The notes beneath the pieces are model-generated. The model had not been told where the DNA came from. It made no database searches and saw nothing but the letters and a program-made list of their open reading frames with translations. From assembly GCA_038246545.1 (NCBI GenBank), contig JBBRVW010000026.1:1-64000 (forward strand): a stretch of 64,000 nt of DNA. Direction: 5' to 3'. Within the stretch, counting starts at the first letter, position 1, and every line of letters begins with the position of its first letter. This stretch comes from JBBRVW01 sp038246545 (GTDB taxonomy: Bacteria; Actinomycetota; Actinomycetes; JACCUZ01). Of this stretch, positions 47,115-54,320 are shown piece after piece. The translations under genes were made by a program, and so were the position numbers.

Positions 47115-47753
47115 TCAGACGACGCCGTAGAGGCGGTCGCCCGCGTCGCCCAGGCCGGGGACGATGTACCCGAGCTCGTTGAGCTTCTCGTCCAGCCCGG
47201 CGGTGACGACCTGCACGGGCACGGTTGAGGCGCCGAATGCCTGCTCCATCACAGCCAGCCCCTCGGGGGCGGCGAGCAGGCAGATCGCGGTGATGTCGTC
47301 GGCACCCCGCTCCAGCAGGAAGGTGATGGCGGCGACCAGGGTGCCGCCGGTGGCCAGCATCGGGTCGAGGACGTAGCACTGCCGCCCGGACAGGTCGTCG
47401 GGCAGCCGGGTGGCGTACGTCGAGGCCTGCAGGGTCTCCTCGTCGCGGATCATCCCGAGGAAGCCGACCTCCGCTGTCGGCAGCAGCCGCACCATGCCGT
47501 CGAGCATGCCGAGCCCGGCCCGCAGGATCGGCACGACCAGCGGCTTCGGCGACGCGAGCCGGACACCGGTCGTCGGCGCCACGGGGGTGGTGATCTCGAC
47601 GGTCTCGGTGCGGACGTCGCGGGTCGCCTCGTAGGCGAGCAGGGTCACCAGCTCGTCGGCCAGCCGGCGGAACGTCGGTGAGTCGGTGTTCTGGTCGCGC
47701 AGCGCGGTGAGCTTGTGCGCGATGAGCGGGTGGTCGGCGACGTGGGTCCGCAT
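47115..47753 (-). CDS. upp: Uracil phosphoribosyltransferase
   Basis: A 212-residue enzyme that makes UMP from uracil and PRPP, the pyrimidine salvage step. DHPLIAHKLTALRDQNTDSP is the conserved N-terminus. LVVPILRAGLGMLDGMVRLL and the PRPP loop YVLDPMLATGGTLVAAITFL are diagnostic, as is the C-terminal uracil-binding YIVPGLGDAGDRLYGV. ATG at 47753 begins the conserved MRTHVADHP; an upstream extension of the frame has no similarity. Single gene, divergent from the TadA-associated pair. Confidence 0.96.
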   Translation of the reverse strand: MRTHVADHPLIAHKLTALRDQNTDSPTFRRLADELVTLLAYEATRDVRTETVEITTPVAPTTGVRLASPKPLVVPILRAGLGMLDGMVRLLPTAEVGFLGMIRDEETLQASTYATRLPDDLSGRQCYVLDPMLATGGTLVAAITFLLERGADDITAICLLAAPEGLAVMEQAFGASTVPVQVVTAGLDEKLNELGYIVPGLGDAGDRLYGVV

Positions 47754-47965
47754 GGCAGCACAACCTAGTGGTCGTGCGGGGCGCCGGCCCAGCCGCGATC
47801 CGGGCTCTCCCGGCGGCGGGACTCCGGGCCGGTCGCCCCGCTCGGGCGGGAGGCGGGATCCGACCCCTGCCGCTCGCCGCCGAACTCTGCGACGATGCGC
47901 CACAGGCGCAGACCCGTGTCGGCACGTGGGATCCGCCGGAGACCGGCCACGGAGGAGGCGACGCC

Positions 47966-48439
47966 ATGGACACCCTGGTCGACTTCGCCGTGGTCGTGTT
48001 CCGTGAGGACGGACGGTGGCAGATCGGCGCCCTCCCGCACCGGGCCGCCGAGACCCTCGAGGGCATGGTCGCCGCCGTGCGTCAGCAGCCCTCCGAAGGG
48101 CCGCGCTTCGCGATCAGCTCCTACGGCGACGACTTCTTCCTCGCGCTGCGACCCGAGGGCGACGAGATCCGCCTGATGCTCTCCGACGCCACGGCAGCCG
48201 ACGAGTGGCCGATCGCCGCCGAGGTTCTCGAGGCGCTCGACGAGCCCGTTCCCGACGAGGACGAGGTGGAGCCGGCCGGCGACCTCGACATCTTCTCCGA
48301 CCTCGGGATGGACGCCGGCGAGCTCTCCGGCGTGTGCTGCGACATCGAGCTCTATCCCGACGAGATGCTCGGCCAGGTCGCGTCGCGGATCGGATTCGGT
48401 CCGCAGTTCGACAGCGTCCTGGCCGACGACCTCACCTGA
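47966..48439 (+). CDS. TadA-associated acidic protein, copy 1
   Basis: A 157-residue protein of the actinobacterial tRNA adenosine deaminase-associated family. It begins VDFAVVVFREDGRWQIGALP and has an acidic middle (DEPVPDEDEVEPAGDLDIFS) ending in DIELYPDEMLGQVASRIGFG. The function is unproven; the family is named for sitting next to tadA, as here. GGAGGAGG precedes ATG at 47966. It is followed after 72 nt by a paralogue sharing G-D-L-D-x-x-x-D-L-G ... E-L-x-x-x-C-x-x-E-x-x-P, so this is a tandem duplication upstream of tadA. Confidence 0.82.
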   Translation: MDTLVDFAVVVFREDGRWQIGALPHRAAETLEGMVAAVRQQPSEGPRFAISSYGDDFFLALRPEGDEIRLMLSDATAADEWPIAAEVLEALDEPVPDEDEVEPAGDLDIFSDLGMDAGELSGVCCDIELYPDEMLGQVASRIGFGPQFDSVLADDLT

Positions 48440-48511
48440 CAGCACAGACCAGACCAGACCCTGCACGCAGTACCGATCCGCACACCGCCGACCAGACCTC
48501 CGGAGGAAGGG

Positions 48512-48970
48512 TTGCCGTACTTCACCGCAGTCCTGGCCCGGGAAGGCAGGACGTGGACGACGCACGACCTCGAGGTCGAGGTGGCCGCCGACCTCGTCGA
48601 GCTCACAGCCGAGCTGCGTGGTCTCGTCGACGGCGACGACCCCGTGCTGCTCCTCGTCGAGCGCGAGGACGCGTGGTGGGCGGTGGTCCGTGTCGACGGC
48701 GACGAGGACCCGCGGGTGTTCGTCTCCGACGTCGTCGGCGCTGCTGCCTCGCCGTACGCCGAGCTGCTCTTCGTCACCGAGGAGGACGAGGACGAGGGTG
48801 ACGACCCCGAGCCCGGCACCTGCGGCGGCGACCTCGACGTGCTGGCCGACCTCGGCACCGGGCCGGACACCCTGCAGGAGCTGTGCGACGACGAGGTGCT
48901 GCCGATGGACGCCCTCGCCACCGTCGCGGAGGCTGCCGGCTTCGCCGAGGTCCTCGACTCGCTGCGCTGA
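48512..48970 (+). CDS. TadA-associated acidic protein, copy 2
   Basis: A 152-residue paralogue of the preceding gene: PYFTAVLAREGRTWTTHDLE, acidic centre (TEEDEDEGDDPEPGTCGGDL), then LDVLADLGTGPDTLQELCDD and ATVAEAAGFAEVLDSLR. It uses TTG at 48512, supported by GGAGGAAGG five bases upstream. The stop lies 17 nt before the tadA start, so it is probably co-transcribed with it. Sequence identity with copy 1 is clearest only in the C-terminal third, indicating an old duplication with divergent N-terminal halves. Confidence 0.8.
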   Translation: MPYFTAVLAREGRTWTTHDLEVEVAADLVELTAELRGLVDGDDPVLLLVEREDAWWAVVRVDGDEDPRVFVSDVVGAAASPYAELLFVTEEDEDEGDDPEPGTCGGDLDVLADLGTGPDTLQELCDDEVLPMDALATVAEAAGFAEVLDSLR

Positions 48971-48987
48971 CCCGTACGCTGCCCGCC

Positions 48988-49455
48988 GTGACCCCTGCTG
49001 CCGGCGCCTACGACCGCTGGATGCGACTCGCGCTGGACGAGGCCGAGCGCACCCGGCCGTCGGGTGACGTCCCGGTGGGTGCGGTGGTCGTCGGCCCCGA
49101 CGGCTCCGTCGCCGGCCGGGGTCACAACGTGCGCGAGGCCGAGGGCGACCCCACCGGTCACGCGGAGCTGCAGGCGCTACGGGCGGCCGCGGCGGGGCTG
49201 GGGCAGTGGCGACTGACCGGCTGCACCCTCGTGGTCACCCTCGAGCCCTGCACGATGTGCGCCGGCGCCCTCGTGCTGGCCCGGGTCGATCGGCTGGTCT
49301 ACGGCGCCGAGGACCCCAAGGCGGGCGCAGCCGGGTCGATGTGGGACCTCGTGCGGGACCGTCGCCTCAACCACCGGCCCGAGGTGGTCGGCGGTGTCCT
49401 CGCCCAGGACTGTGGCGACCTTCTGCGCGCGTTCTTCCGCGACCAGCGGACCTGA
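48988..49455 (+). CDS. tadA: tRNA(Arg) adenosine-34 deaminase
   Basis: A 155-residue zinc deaminase that turns A34 of tRNA-Arg(ACG) into inosine. The zinc and catalytic motifs are GHAELQAL (His 58, Glu 60) and LEPCTMCAGAL (Cys 88, Cys 91). DVPVGAVVVGPDGSVAGRGH and the C-terminal DLLRAFFRDQR helix are family-typical. GTG at 48988 gives the usual short N-terminus. It follows two TadA-associated genes and precedes tRNA-Ser(CGA). Its presumed substrate, tRNA-Arg(ACG), is encoded at 21910. Confidence 0.95.
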   Translation: MTPAAGAYDRWMRLALDEAERTRPSGDVPVGAVVVGPDGSVAGRGHNVREAEGDPTGHAELQALRAAAAGLGQWRLTGCTLVVTLEPCTMCAGALVLARVDRLVYGAEDPKAGAAGSMWDLVRDRRLNHRPEVVGGVLAQDCGDLLRAFFRDQRT

Positions 49456-49520
49456 CGACCGCTCCGGGGTGCCCCGCGCCGGGTTCGTGGTGGCCGTCGC
49501 CGTCCGGTAATCTCTTCGGC

Positions 49521-49610
49521 GGTGGCGTGTCCGAGCGGCCGAAGGAGCACGCCTCGAAAGCGTGTGACGGTGCAAGCCGTCCGTGGGTTCAAATCCCACC
49601 GCCACCGCCA
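49521..49610 (+). tRNA. tRNA-Ser (anticodon CGA)
   Basis: A class II tRNA of 87 nt plus encoded CCA (49608-49610). The acceptor GGTGGCG pairs with CGCCACC, the anticodon arm CACGC-CTCGAAA-GCGTG gives CGA, the long variable arm is GACGG...CCGTC, and the T arm is GTGGG-TTCAAAT-CCCAC. A broken agmatinase gene follows within 80 nt. Confidence 0.96.
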
Positions 49611-49689
49611 GTCGGACGCGACATCCCCGCAGGTCAGAGGCCTGTTGGGGTGTCGTCGACGTGCTTCTCAGGGCCTGGTCATCCCGGTG

Positions 49690-49939
49690 CACGTGTCCGT
49701 CGACATCGACGTGCTCGACGCCTCGCACGCACTGGCGACGGGCACTCCCGAGGCCGGCGGTCTCACCAGCCGCGAGCTGCTGGGGATCATCCGCGGGTTG
49801 AAGAGCGCCGGCCTGGTCGGTGCCGACATCGTCGAGGTCGCGCCGGCCTACGACCACGCCGAGCGGACCGCGGTGGCGGCCGCGAACCGTCCTCGCCTAC
49901 GAGCTGGCGTCCCTGTTCGCGTTGCAGTCCGAAGGCTGA
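49690..49939 (+). pseudogene. Remnant of an agmatinase/arginase-family gene (5' truncated, frameshifted)
   Basis: The frame from about 49690 reads VHVSVDIDVLDASHALATGT, PEAGGLTSRELLGIIRGLKS and VGADIVEVAPAYDHAERTAV. This is the C-terminal third of agmatinase, with the second metal motif S-V-D-I-D-V-L-D and the conserved G-T-P-E-x-G-G-L. The N-terminal two thirds, with the first metal motif, are missing. Near 49885 the frame shifts: TVLAYELASLFALQSEG, the normal ending, is in another frame and stops at 49939. Upstream there is only the tRNA-Ser gene, so the break probably arose at the tRNA. Confidence 0.8.
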
Positions 49940-50049
49940 CCGGCCGCGAAGCGGAGCGGCCACGGGACGCCACGCGCTGTCCTATGCTGGCGTCCGAGTT
50001 CGCCTGTCCAGGCGGGCACTCTCCCGGGGCGACGACACGGGCGGTGGTC

Positions 50050-50730
50050 ATGGGCGAGTTCCTGCGCATCGGGGTCGCCGGTCTGGTAGCCGGTCTGGTC
50101 TGGGCCGTCCTCCCTCCAGCCGCGTGGGCCGCCGACGTGACCCCCGTCTTCGACATCGTCGTCAACCAGATCGCGCTGCCCCGTGGCGAGCAGCTGAGGC
50201 TCTTCGGGACGGTCGATCCGGGTCCGGGAACGTCGTTGACGCTGAGACGACGGACGGCTTGGGGCTGGACTGACCTGCGCACCAGGACGCTGCCCCCGGA
50301 CTCGACCGGCTCCTTCCGGTTCCGACTGCCGACAGCCACCACCGGTCGCCGCACGTACGACGTGTTGGCATCCGGCCCGGGCCTGACAACCACTCCGAGT
50401 GGCGATCGCACCGTCCGCGTCTTCGAGGCGCGCATCAGGTCGGTGCATCCGGGGGCACTGGAGTACGTGCTGGTGAGGAACGTCGGCCGGGTGCCCGTCA
50501 ACCTGTCCGGCTGGCGGCTCAGCGACGCTTCGGGAACGACGCTGACCCTGCCGAAGCACGCTGTCCGCCCTGGCCGAGCGGTGCGCGTCTACACCGGCCG
50601 GGGCGAGGACACGACTCACCGCGTGTACGTCGGCACCAGGAAACGGCTGTGGTCACGCTCGGACACCGCAACGATCGTCACTCGAACCGGACTGCGGGTC
50701 GCCCGCCGGCAGTACACAGGTGGCTGCTGA
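50050..50730 (+). CDS. Secreted lamin-tail-domain protein
   Basis: A 226-residue exported protein. The signal peptide is GEFLRIGVAGLVAGLVWAVL with cleavage near AWA-AD. A beta-sandwich region (about 30-125, LRLFGTVDPGPGTSLTLRRR) follows, then an LTD-like immunoglobulin fold (about 130-226) with EYVLVRNVGRVPVNLSGWRL, SDASGTTLTLPKHAVRPGRA and VRVYTGRGEDTTHRVYVGTR. Bacterial LTDs are found on surface proteins and nucleases; the function is unknown. It may be an adhesin-like cell-wall ligand. Codon use is visibly less GC-biased at third positions than in flanking genes, and it follows a tRNA and a pseudogene, suggesting acquisition. Confidence 0.75.
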   Translation: MGEFLRIGVAGLVAGLVWAVLPPAAWAADVTPVFDIVVNQIALPRGEQLRLFGTVDPGPGTSLTLRRRTAWGWTDLRTRTLPPDSTGSFRFRLPTATTGRRTYDVLASGPGLTTTPSGDRTVRVFEARIRSVHPGALEYVLVRNVGRVPVNLSGWRLSDASGTTLTLPKHAVRPGRAVRVYTGRGEDTTHRVYVGTRKRLWSRSDTATIVTRTGLRVARRQYTGGC

Positions 50731-50772
50731 GATCGGGCTCGGCCGCGATGTCGTTGCCGGCCGCCGCGTCGC

Positions 50773-51657
50773 TCAGCCGGCCAGCGCCGCACCGATGAGG
50801 CCGGCCGCCCCCGCGATGGTCTCGCCCAGGTAGGTGCCCGGCACGCCGTCGCGGGCGGCCGGGAAGACGAAGGCGTTCCCGGCGTAGAAGACCCGGCACC
50901 CGGTGCCGGCGAGATCGTGCAGGGCGGCGATGCAGGGGCGCCGGTTGGTCGCCAGGTGGGAGACCATCACCGCCGCGGCGGCCGAGGTCGCGGTCACAGC
51001 GGTGACCGCGGCCCGTGCCGGTGTCCGAGCCCCCAGGACACGGCACACGTGGCCGTCGCGCGCCAGCAGCAGTGCCAGCGCCTCCAGGCCCAGCGTGTGC
51101 AGGTCCCGTGGGCCGCAGGCCAGGACCACCGCGCGCCCGTGCCGCGGGACGGTAGCCAGGGCCGTCTCGCGGCTGAGCCAGCCCCGAGCGACCTCGGACG
51201 TCAGGTGCTCCTGCCCGACGTCGCAGCGACCGCTCTCCCACCACGCGCCGATCCGCCGCATCCCGGGCATGAGGACCTCGTCGATGGCCGCGGGCAGGCC
51301 CAGCGTCGCCGCGGCGTCGTCCAGGGCCTCCCGCATGGCTTCCGGGTCCATGGCCCGCGACCCGGCGAGCAGGGCAGCCACGTGGTCGGCGCCGGGACCG
51401 GCGGCCCCGAGCAGGCGGCGCACCGTCCGTGCGGCGTCGGCAGCCCGACGGCCGCGTGCGATCTCGTCGCGCATCAGCCGCAGCTGGACCAGCGCCTCCT
51501 CCGAGTAGCGCCGGTGGCCACCCGCACTGCGCGGCGTCGCCGGGATGCCGTACCGGCGCTCCCACGAGCGCAGCGTCGGCGCGGGGACGCCGAGCAGATC
51601 GCAGACATGCCGGATCGACCACCCGGTCCCGAGTGCAGGCTCCCGGTCGCCGGTCAC
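50773..51657 (-). CDS. CarH/LitR-like MerR-family regulator with cobalamin-binding photosensor domain
   Basis: A 294-residue regulator. The MerR helix-turn-helix (about 12-80) contains WSIRHVCDLLGVPAPTLRSW and RSAGGHRRYSEEALVQLRLM. A four-helix bundle (about 90-170) has the W-x9-E-H motif (Trp 140, Glu 150, His 151) that caps adenosylcobalamin in CarH photoreceptors. A Rossmann B12 domain (about 175-294) has D-x-H-x-x-G (DLHTLG, lower ligand His 187). His 151 to His 187 spacing is close to that of Thermus CarH. In the dark such proteins bind AdoB12 as tetramers and repress; light breaks the Co-C bond and derepresses. It is divergent from a truncated ECF sigma-like gene, recalling Streptomyces LitR/LitS. 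Confidence 0.88.
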   Translation of the reverse strand: MTGDREPALGTGWSIRHVCDLLGVPAPTLRSWERRYGIPATPRSAGGHRRYSEEALVQLRLMRDEIARGRRAADAARTVRRLLGAAGPGADHVAALLAGSRAMDPEAMREALDDAAATLGLPAAIDEVLMPGMRRIGAWWESGRCDVGQEHLTSEVARGWLSRETALATVPRHGRAVVLACGPRDLHTLGLEALALLLARDGHVCRVLGARTPARAAVTAVTATSAAAAVMVSHLATNRRPCIAALHDLAGTGCRVFYAGNAFVFPAARDGVPGTYLGETIAGAAGLIGAALAG

Positions 51658-51686
51658 TCCGCCATTAGGGCCCCTCCCTCGAACCC

Positions 51687-51722
51687 ATGCAACAGATTAG
51701 ACACTTTGCATAAGTTTCGGTC
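51687..51722. promoter_or_regulatory. AT-rich divergent promoter/operator region of the photosensor locus
   Basis: The stretch has AACAGATTAGACAC then TTTGCATAAGTTTCG. It contains ACTT-TGCAT-AAGT, a short inverted repeat at 51703-51715, and is much richer in A/T than its surroundings. It lies between the divergent MerR/B12 and sigma-like genes, where a CarH-type repressor should bind. Confidence 0.45.
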
Positions 51723-51799
51723 TTACCCGAGGGATGCCCGAGACGCATCCTGAGAGCGACCGGCATCCGCCCGGCCACTCTCCTGCTCCGAGGGTCGTC

Positions 51800-52219
51800 A
51801 TGTCAGAACCCGCCCGGGACCACACCCCAGACGCCGCGGCTCTCTGCCGGCACGGCTTCGTCACCGACCTGCTGCTGCGCTGCGGTCGAGGCGACGGCGC
51901 CGCGCTGGCGCAGTTGTTCGACCTCTTCCACCGGCCGGTGCGGGCGACCGTGGCGGCGCGGGTGCCGCCGGCCCGGGTCGACGCCGTCACCGCCCAGGTG
52001 TTCGTGCAGGTCTGGCGGCAGGCCTCTCGGTTCCGGTCGGACTCGGGCGGCGCGGTGGGCTGGATCATGCGGGTCGCCGCGACGGCGCCTGATCCGCTCG
52101 CTGGTCCGCGCGTCGCCCTTGACCGCAATGGCGTCGGGCGAGAGGTCCGGCCGCCGGTGAGGATCGACGGCAGGCGCCGTTTCAGCGCTTCGGTACCTGG
52201 GAATCCGAGGTCCTTGTGA
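51800..52219 (+). CDS. Truncated ECF sigma factor-like protein (region 2 only)
   Basis: A 139-residue product. Residues about 23-92 match sigma-70 region 2 of ECF factors: FVTDLLLRCGRGDGAALAQL, FDLFHRPVRATVAARVPPAR, TAQVFVQVWRQASRFRSDSG and GGAVGWIMRVA. Region 4 (the -35-binding helix-turn-helix) is absent. Just after MRVA another frame (from about 52080) reads RRRLIRSLVRA, which fits the expected helix at the end of region 2 better, so a frameshift is likely. ATG at 51800 follows GAGGG by five bases; an ATG at 51734 is an alternative. It could be a decayed light-inducible sigma gene (LitS-like), or a short protein that still binds core polymerase. The next gene starts within its 3' end. Confidence 0.55.
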   Translation: MSEPARDHTPDAAALCRHGFVTDLLLRCGRGDGAALAQLFDLFHRPVRATVAARVPPARVDAVTAQVFVQVWRQASRFRSDSGGAVGWIMRVAATAPDPLAGPRVALDRNGVGREVRPPVRIDGRRRFSASVPGNPRSL

Positions 52220-52695
52220 GCACGGCAGACCCGCGGGAGCGGCTGGAGCACGAGGCCGGGGAGCTCGACCGTCGTCAGGACGGGCTGGACCGGGAGCAGA
52301 CGCGGCTGGACGCCACGCCACGCGCCGAGCGGGACCCGGCCGCCATGCTCCGCCTGGCCGACGACACCGACGCGCTGGCCGACGACCGCGAAAGGCACGC
52401 CGACAGGTGGGACGGGCTGGCCGAGGCCCGCGACGCCGACGCCGACCAGCGCGACATCCGTGCGCATGCCCGCGACATGGCGCGCCGGACCGCGGAGGAG
52501 GCGGGCCGGGTGGCGAGGGACCCGGGCGTCGAGCGCTACTGGACGACTCGCGACCGCGACAATGCGACCTTCGACCGGCATGACGCTGCCGACGACCGGC
52601 GTCGAGCCGCCGCCGACAGGTCCCGCTCGGCCGAGCTCCGCCGTCGGGCCGCGAAGTACCGCCTGGAGCTCGGGGTCGACCGGCCCGGCGACTGA
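52216..52695 (+). CDS. Charged coiled-coil protein with heptad RD repeats
   Basis: A 159-residue, almost wholly helical protein made of charged heptads: RDADADQ, RDIRAHA and RDMARRT around residues 75-97, with similar Asp/Arg-rich repeats before and after (ERLEHEAGELDRRQDGLDRE near the start). Such RD-x5 repeats occur as linkers or whole proteins in actinobacteria, often beside GAF, GGDEF or stress-response genes; function unknown. The GTG start overlaps the end of the sigma-like frame, with GAGG five bases before, so both could be one transcript under light control. Confidence 0.6.
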   Translation: MSTADPRERLEHEAGELDRRQDGLDREQTRLDATPRAERDPAAMLRLADDTDALADDRERHADRWDGLAEARDADADQRDIRAHARDMARRTAEEAGRVARDPGVERYWTTRDRDNATFDRHDAADDRRRAAADRSRSAELRRRAAKYRLELGVDRPGD

Positions 52696-52705
52696 CCCGA
52701 GGGCG

Positions 52706-53311
52706 TCAGGACTCGTGCCGGCTGCCGTCGACCGGGGGCGGCTCCTCCTCGCCGCGCCGGCGCAGCAGCCCGATGCCGGGCAGCCCGGTGACGACCCGGC
52801 GCAGGTCCTGCACCACCTCGAGCACCTCGTGCAGGTCGGGGCCGACCCGGTCCAGGTTCTGAAGCATCGGGAGCACGTCGTTCTCGACGTGGTCGAGCAG
52901 GGCGGGCATCCGGTCGACGAGTGTGATCGCGGCGGTCACCTCGGTGTCGTCGAGCCCCTCGGCGAACCGCTGCGCGGCCGGCGCCAGCTTGCGCAATGGC
53001 GGCTCCCAGGTGGTCAGGGTGCGATCTACCCGCTCCAGCACTCCACTGGCTCCGTCGACGGTCCGGCCGGCGTCCCGCGTCACGATCTCGGCGGTGTCGA
53101 GCATGGCGTGCGCCCGCCGGGTTGCCTCGTCGGCGCGCGCGGTGACCTGGTCGGCGCGGTCGGCGATGCCGTCGGCCCGGTCGAGCAACACCTCGAGGCG
53201 GTCCATGGCAGCAGCAGCCCGGGGCACCAGCCCCAGCGCGGTCTCGACGGCCTCGGCGGCGGCTGCGGCGCCACCGAGGACGGCGGCGGGACCGGGGAAG
53301 GGAAGTCGCAT
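52706..53311 (-). CDS. Helical protein of unknown function
   Basis: A 201-residue protein, mainly amphipathic helices with many A, D, R and V residues: ALGLVPRAAAAMDRLEVLLD, GIADRADQVTARADEATRRA and TLTTWEPPLRKLAPAAQRFA. The pattern recalls long helical hairpins such as the MCE-associated or methyl-accepting-type coils, and proteins of this look are widespread in actinobacteria without known function. ATG at 53311 starts at the conserved MRLPFPGPAAVLGG; a GTG at 53344 would add 11 residues. It is convergent with the RD-repeat protein gene (10-nt gap). Confidence 0.6.
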   Translation of the reverse strand: MRLPFPGPAAVLGGAAAAAEAVETALGLVPRAAAAMDRLEVLLDRADGIADRADQVTARADEATRRAHAMLDTAEIVTRDAGRTVDGASGVLERVDRTLTTWEPPLRKLAPAAQRFAEGLDDTEVTAAITLVDRMPALLDHVENDVLPMLQNLDRVGPDLHEVLEVVQDLRRVVTGLPGIGLLRRRGEEEPPPVDGSRHES

Positions 53312-53371
53312 GGGGATGCTCGTTCCCCGCGGGCGCGTCGGCACGCACCCGCCGGCCGAGCAGCCTGCGCC

Positions 53372-53959
53372 TCAGCAGCCGGCCGGCACCGGCTCGGGGG
53401 TCGGTGACAGCGCCGCCGTCGCGTCGGCCGGCGGCCGCAGCCCGTGCCACGCGGTGCCGATGACGAGGTCGACGGAGGCGTCCGTGCGCTGGTCCGGCAC
53501 GGCCGTCACCTCCGCTGCGGCGCCGACCTGGCCGGCAGGGCCGACCTGCGCGGTGACCGTGCGGGCGGCGCCGGCGCCGAGCCTCGAGTGGCGTACCTCC
53601 GCCGCTCCGGCGACGGTCCGCCTCATCGGGTCGTTGGCGACCTTCTTCACCGTGAAGCCGCGCCGGCGCAGCTGGGTCGCGACCTGGGAGGCGAGGCCGC
53701 GCTTGTCGGTGGCGTTGTAGACGTTGACCCGCACTGCGGACGCCGGGACGACCGTCGGCGTGGCGCTGGGGGAGGGGCAGATGACCGCTGGTCCCGTCGT
53801 GGACGTGGCCGGGGTCGGGCGCGACTGCCACCACCAGGCTGCGGCGACCAGTGCCGCCGCGACGATCACGGCAAGCAGCAGCACAGCCGGTCGCGACCGG
53901 TGAGCCCGGCGGCGTACCGGCTTGTGGGCTCCCACGCCGGCAGGGGTGAACATCGACAC
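53372..53959 (-). CDS. LytR C-terminal domain protein, membrane anchored
   Basis: A 195-residue protein with a short basic cytoplasmic start, one membrane helix (AVLLLAVIVAAALVAAAWWW) and an outside LytR_C domain of about 90 residues (VRVNVYNATDKRGLASQVAT, then LRRRGFTVKKVANDPMRR). LytR_C domains occur alone or at the end of LytR-CpsA-Psr ligases and are thought to bind cell-wall polymers. The Pro/Thr/Ser-rich linker fits passage through the wall. GTG at 53959 has AGGA about ten bases upstream; ATG at 53953 is an alternative. It lies 13 nt downstream of the VapB-like gene, a pairing known in other actinobacteria. Confidence 0.82.
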   Translation of the reverse strand: MSMFTPAGVGAHKPVRRRAHRSRPAVLLLAVIVAAALVAAAWWWQSRPTPATSTTGPAVICPSPSATPTVVPASAVRVNVYNATDKRGLASQVATQLRRRGFTVKKVANDPMRRTVAGAAEVRHSRLGAGAARTVTAQVGPAGQVGAAAEVTAVPDQRTDASVDLVIGTAWHGLRPPADATAALSPTPEPVPAGC

Positions 53960-53972
53960 GTCGGCGCTGTCC

Positions 53973-54269
53973 TCAGTCGGGCAGCTCGAGCACGCGGGCG
54001 TGCAGCACCGGTCGCTGCGCGAGGGCCGCCCGCAGCGCGCGGTGCAGGCCGTCCTCGAGGTACATGTCGCCGCGCCACTGCACGACGTGCGCGAACAGGT
54101 CGCCGAAGTACGTCGAGTCCTCGGCGAACAGTGCCTCGAGGTCGAGCTCGCGCTTGGTCGTGACGAGGTCCTCGAGCCGGACCTGGGTCGGTGCCAGCTC
54201 GCCCCACTGGCGTTGGCTGAAGCCGTGGTCGGGGTACGGCTTGTGGTCGCCGACCGCCTTGAAGATCAC
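53973..54269 (-). CDS. Conserved actinobacterial protein annotated elsewhere as VapB-like
   Basis: A 98-residue conserved protein: IFKAVGDHKPYPDHGFSQRQ, then ELAPTQVRLEDLVTTKRELD and FAHVVQWRGDMYLEDGLHRA, ending in LHARVLELPD. The family is often labelled type II antitoxin (VapB) by automatic pipelines, but no toxin gene adjoins it, and its nearest neighbour is the LytR_C protein gene. The W-R-G-x-x-Y-L-E-D-G-x-H-R segment resembles ParB/Srx-like nucleotide-site sequences. True function unknown. The GTG start at 54269 gives the conserved V/M-I-F-K-A-V. Confidence 0.7.
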   Translation of the reverse strand: MIFKAVGDHKPYPDHGFSQRQWGELAPTQVRLEDLVTTKRELDLEALFAEDSTYFGDLFAHVVQWRGDMYLEDGLHRALRAALAQRPVLHARVLELPD

Positions 54270-54320
54270 CTCGCGAGCATAGGCTGACCGCCCCAGGCAC
54301 CGTGCGCAGGGAGTGGTCTC

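Noticed and set aside
49521..52700. Complete integrative element at tRNA-Ser
   Set aside because: No integrase, no relaxase and no repeat of the tRNA 3' end were found; only remnants and deviating composition are visible.
53973..54269. Toxin-antitoxin system (VapB-like label)
   Set aside because: No PIN-domain or other toxin gene lies beside it; the family is conserved next to a LytR_C gene, so the label is probably a pipeline artefact.
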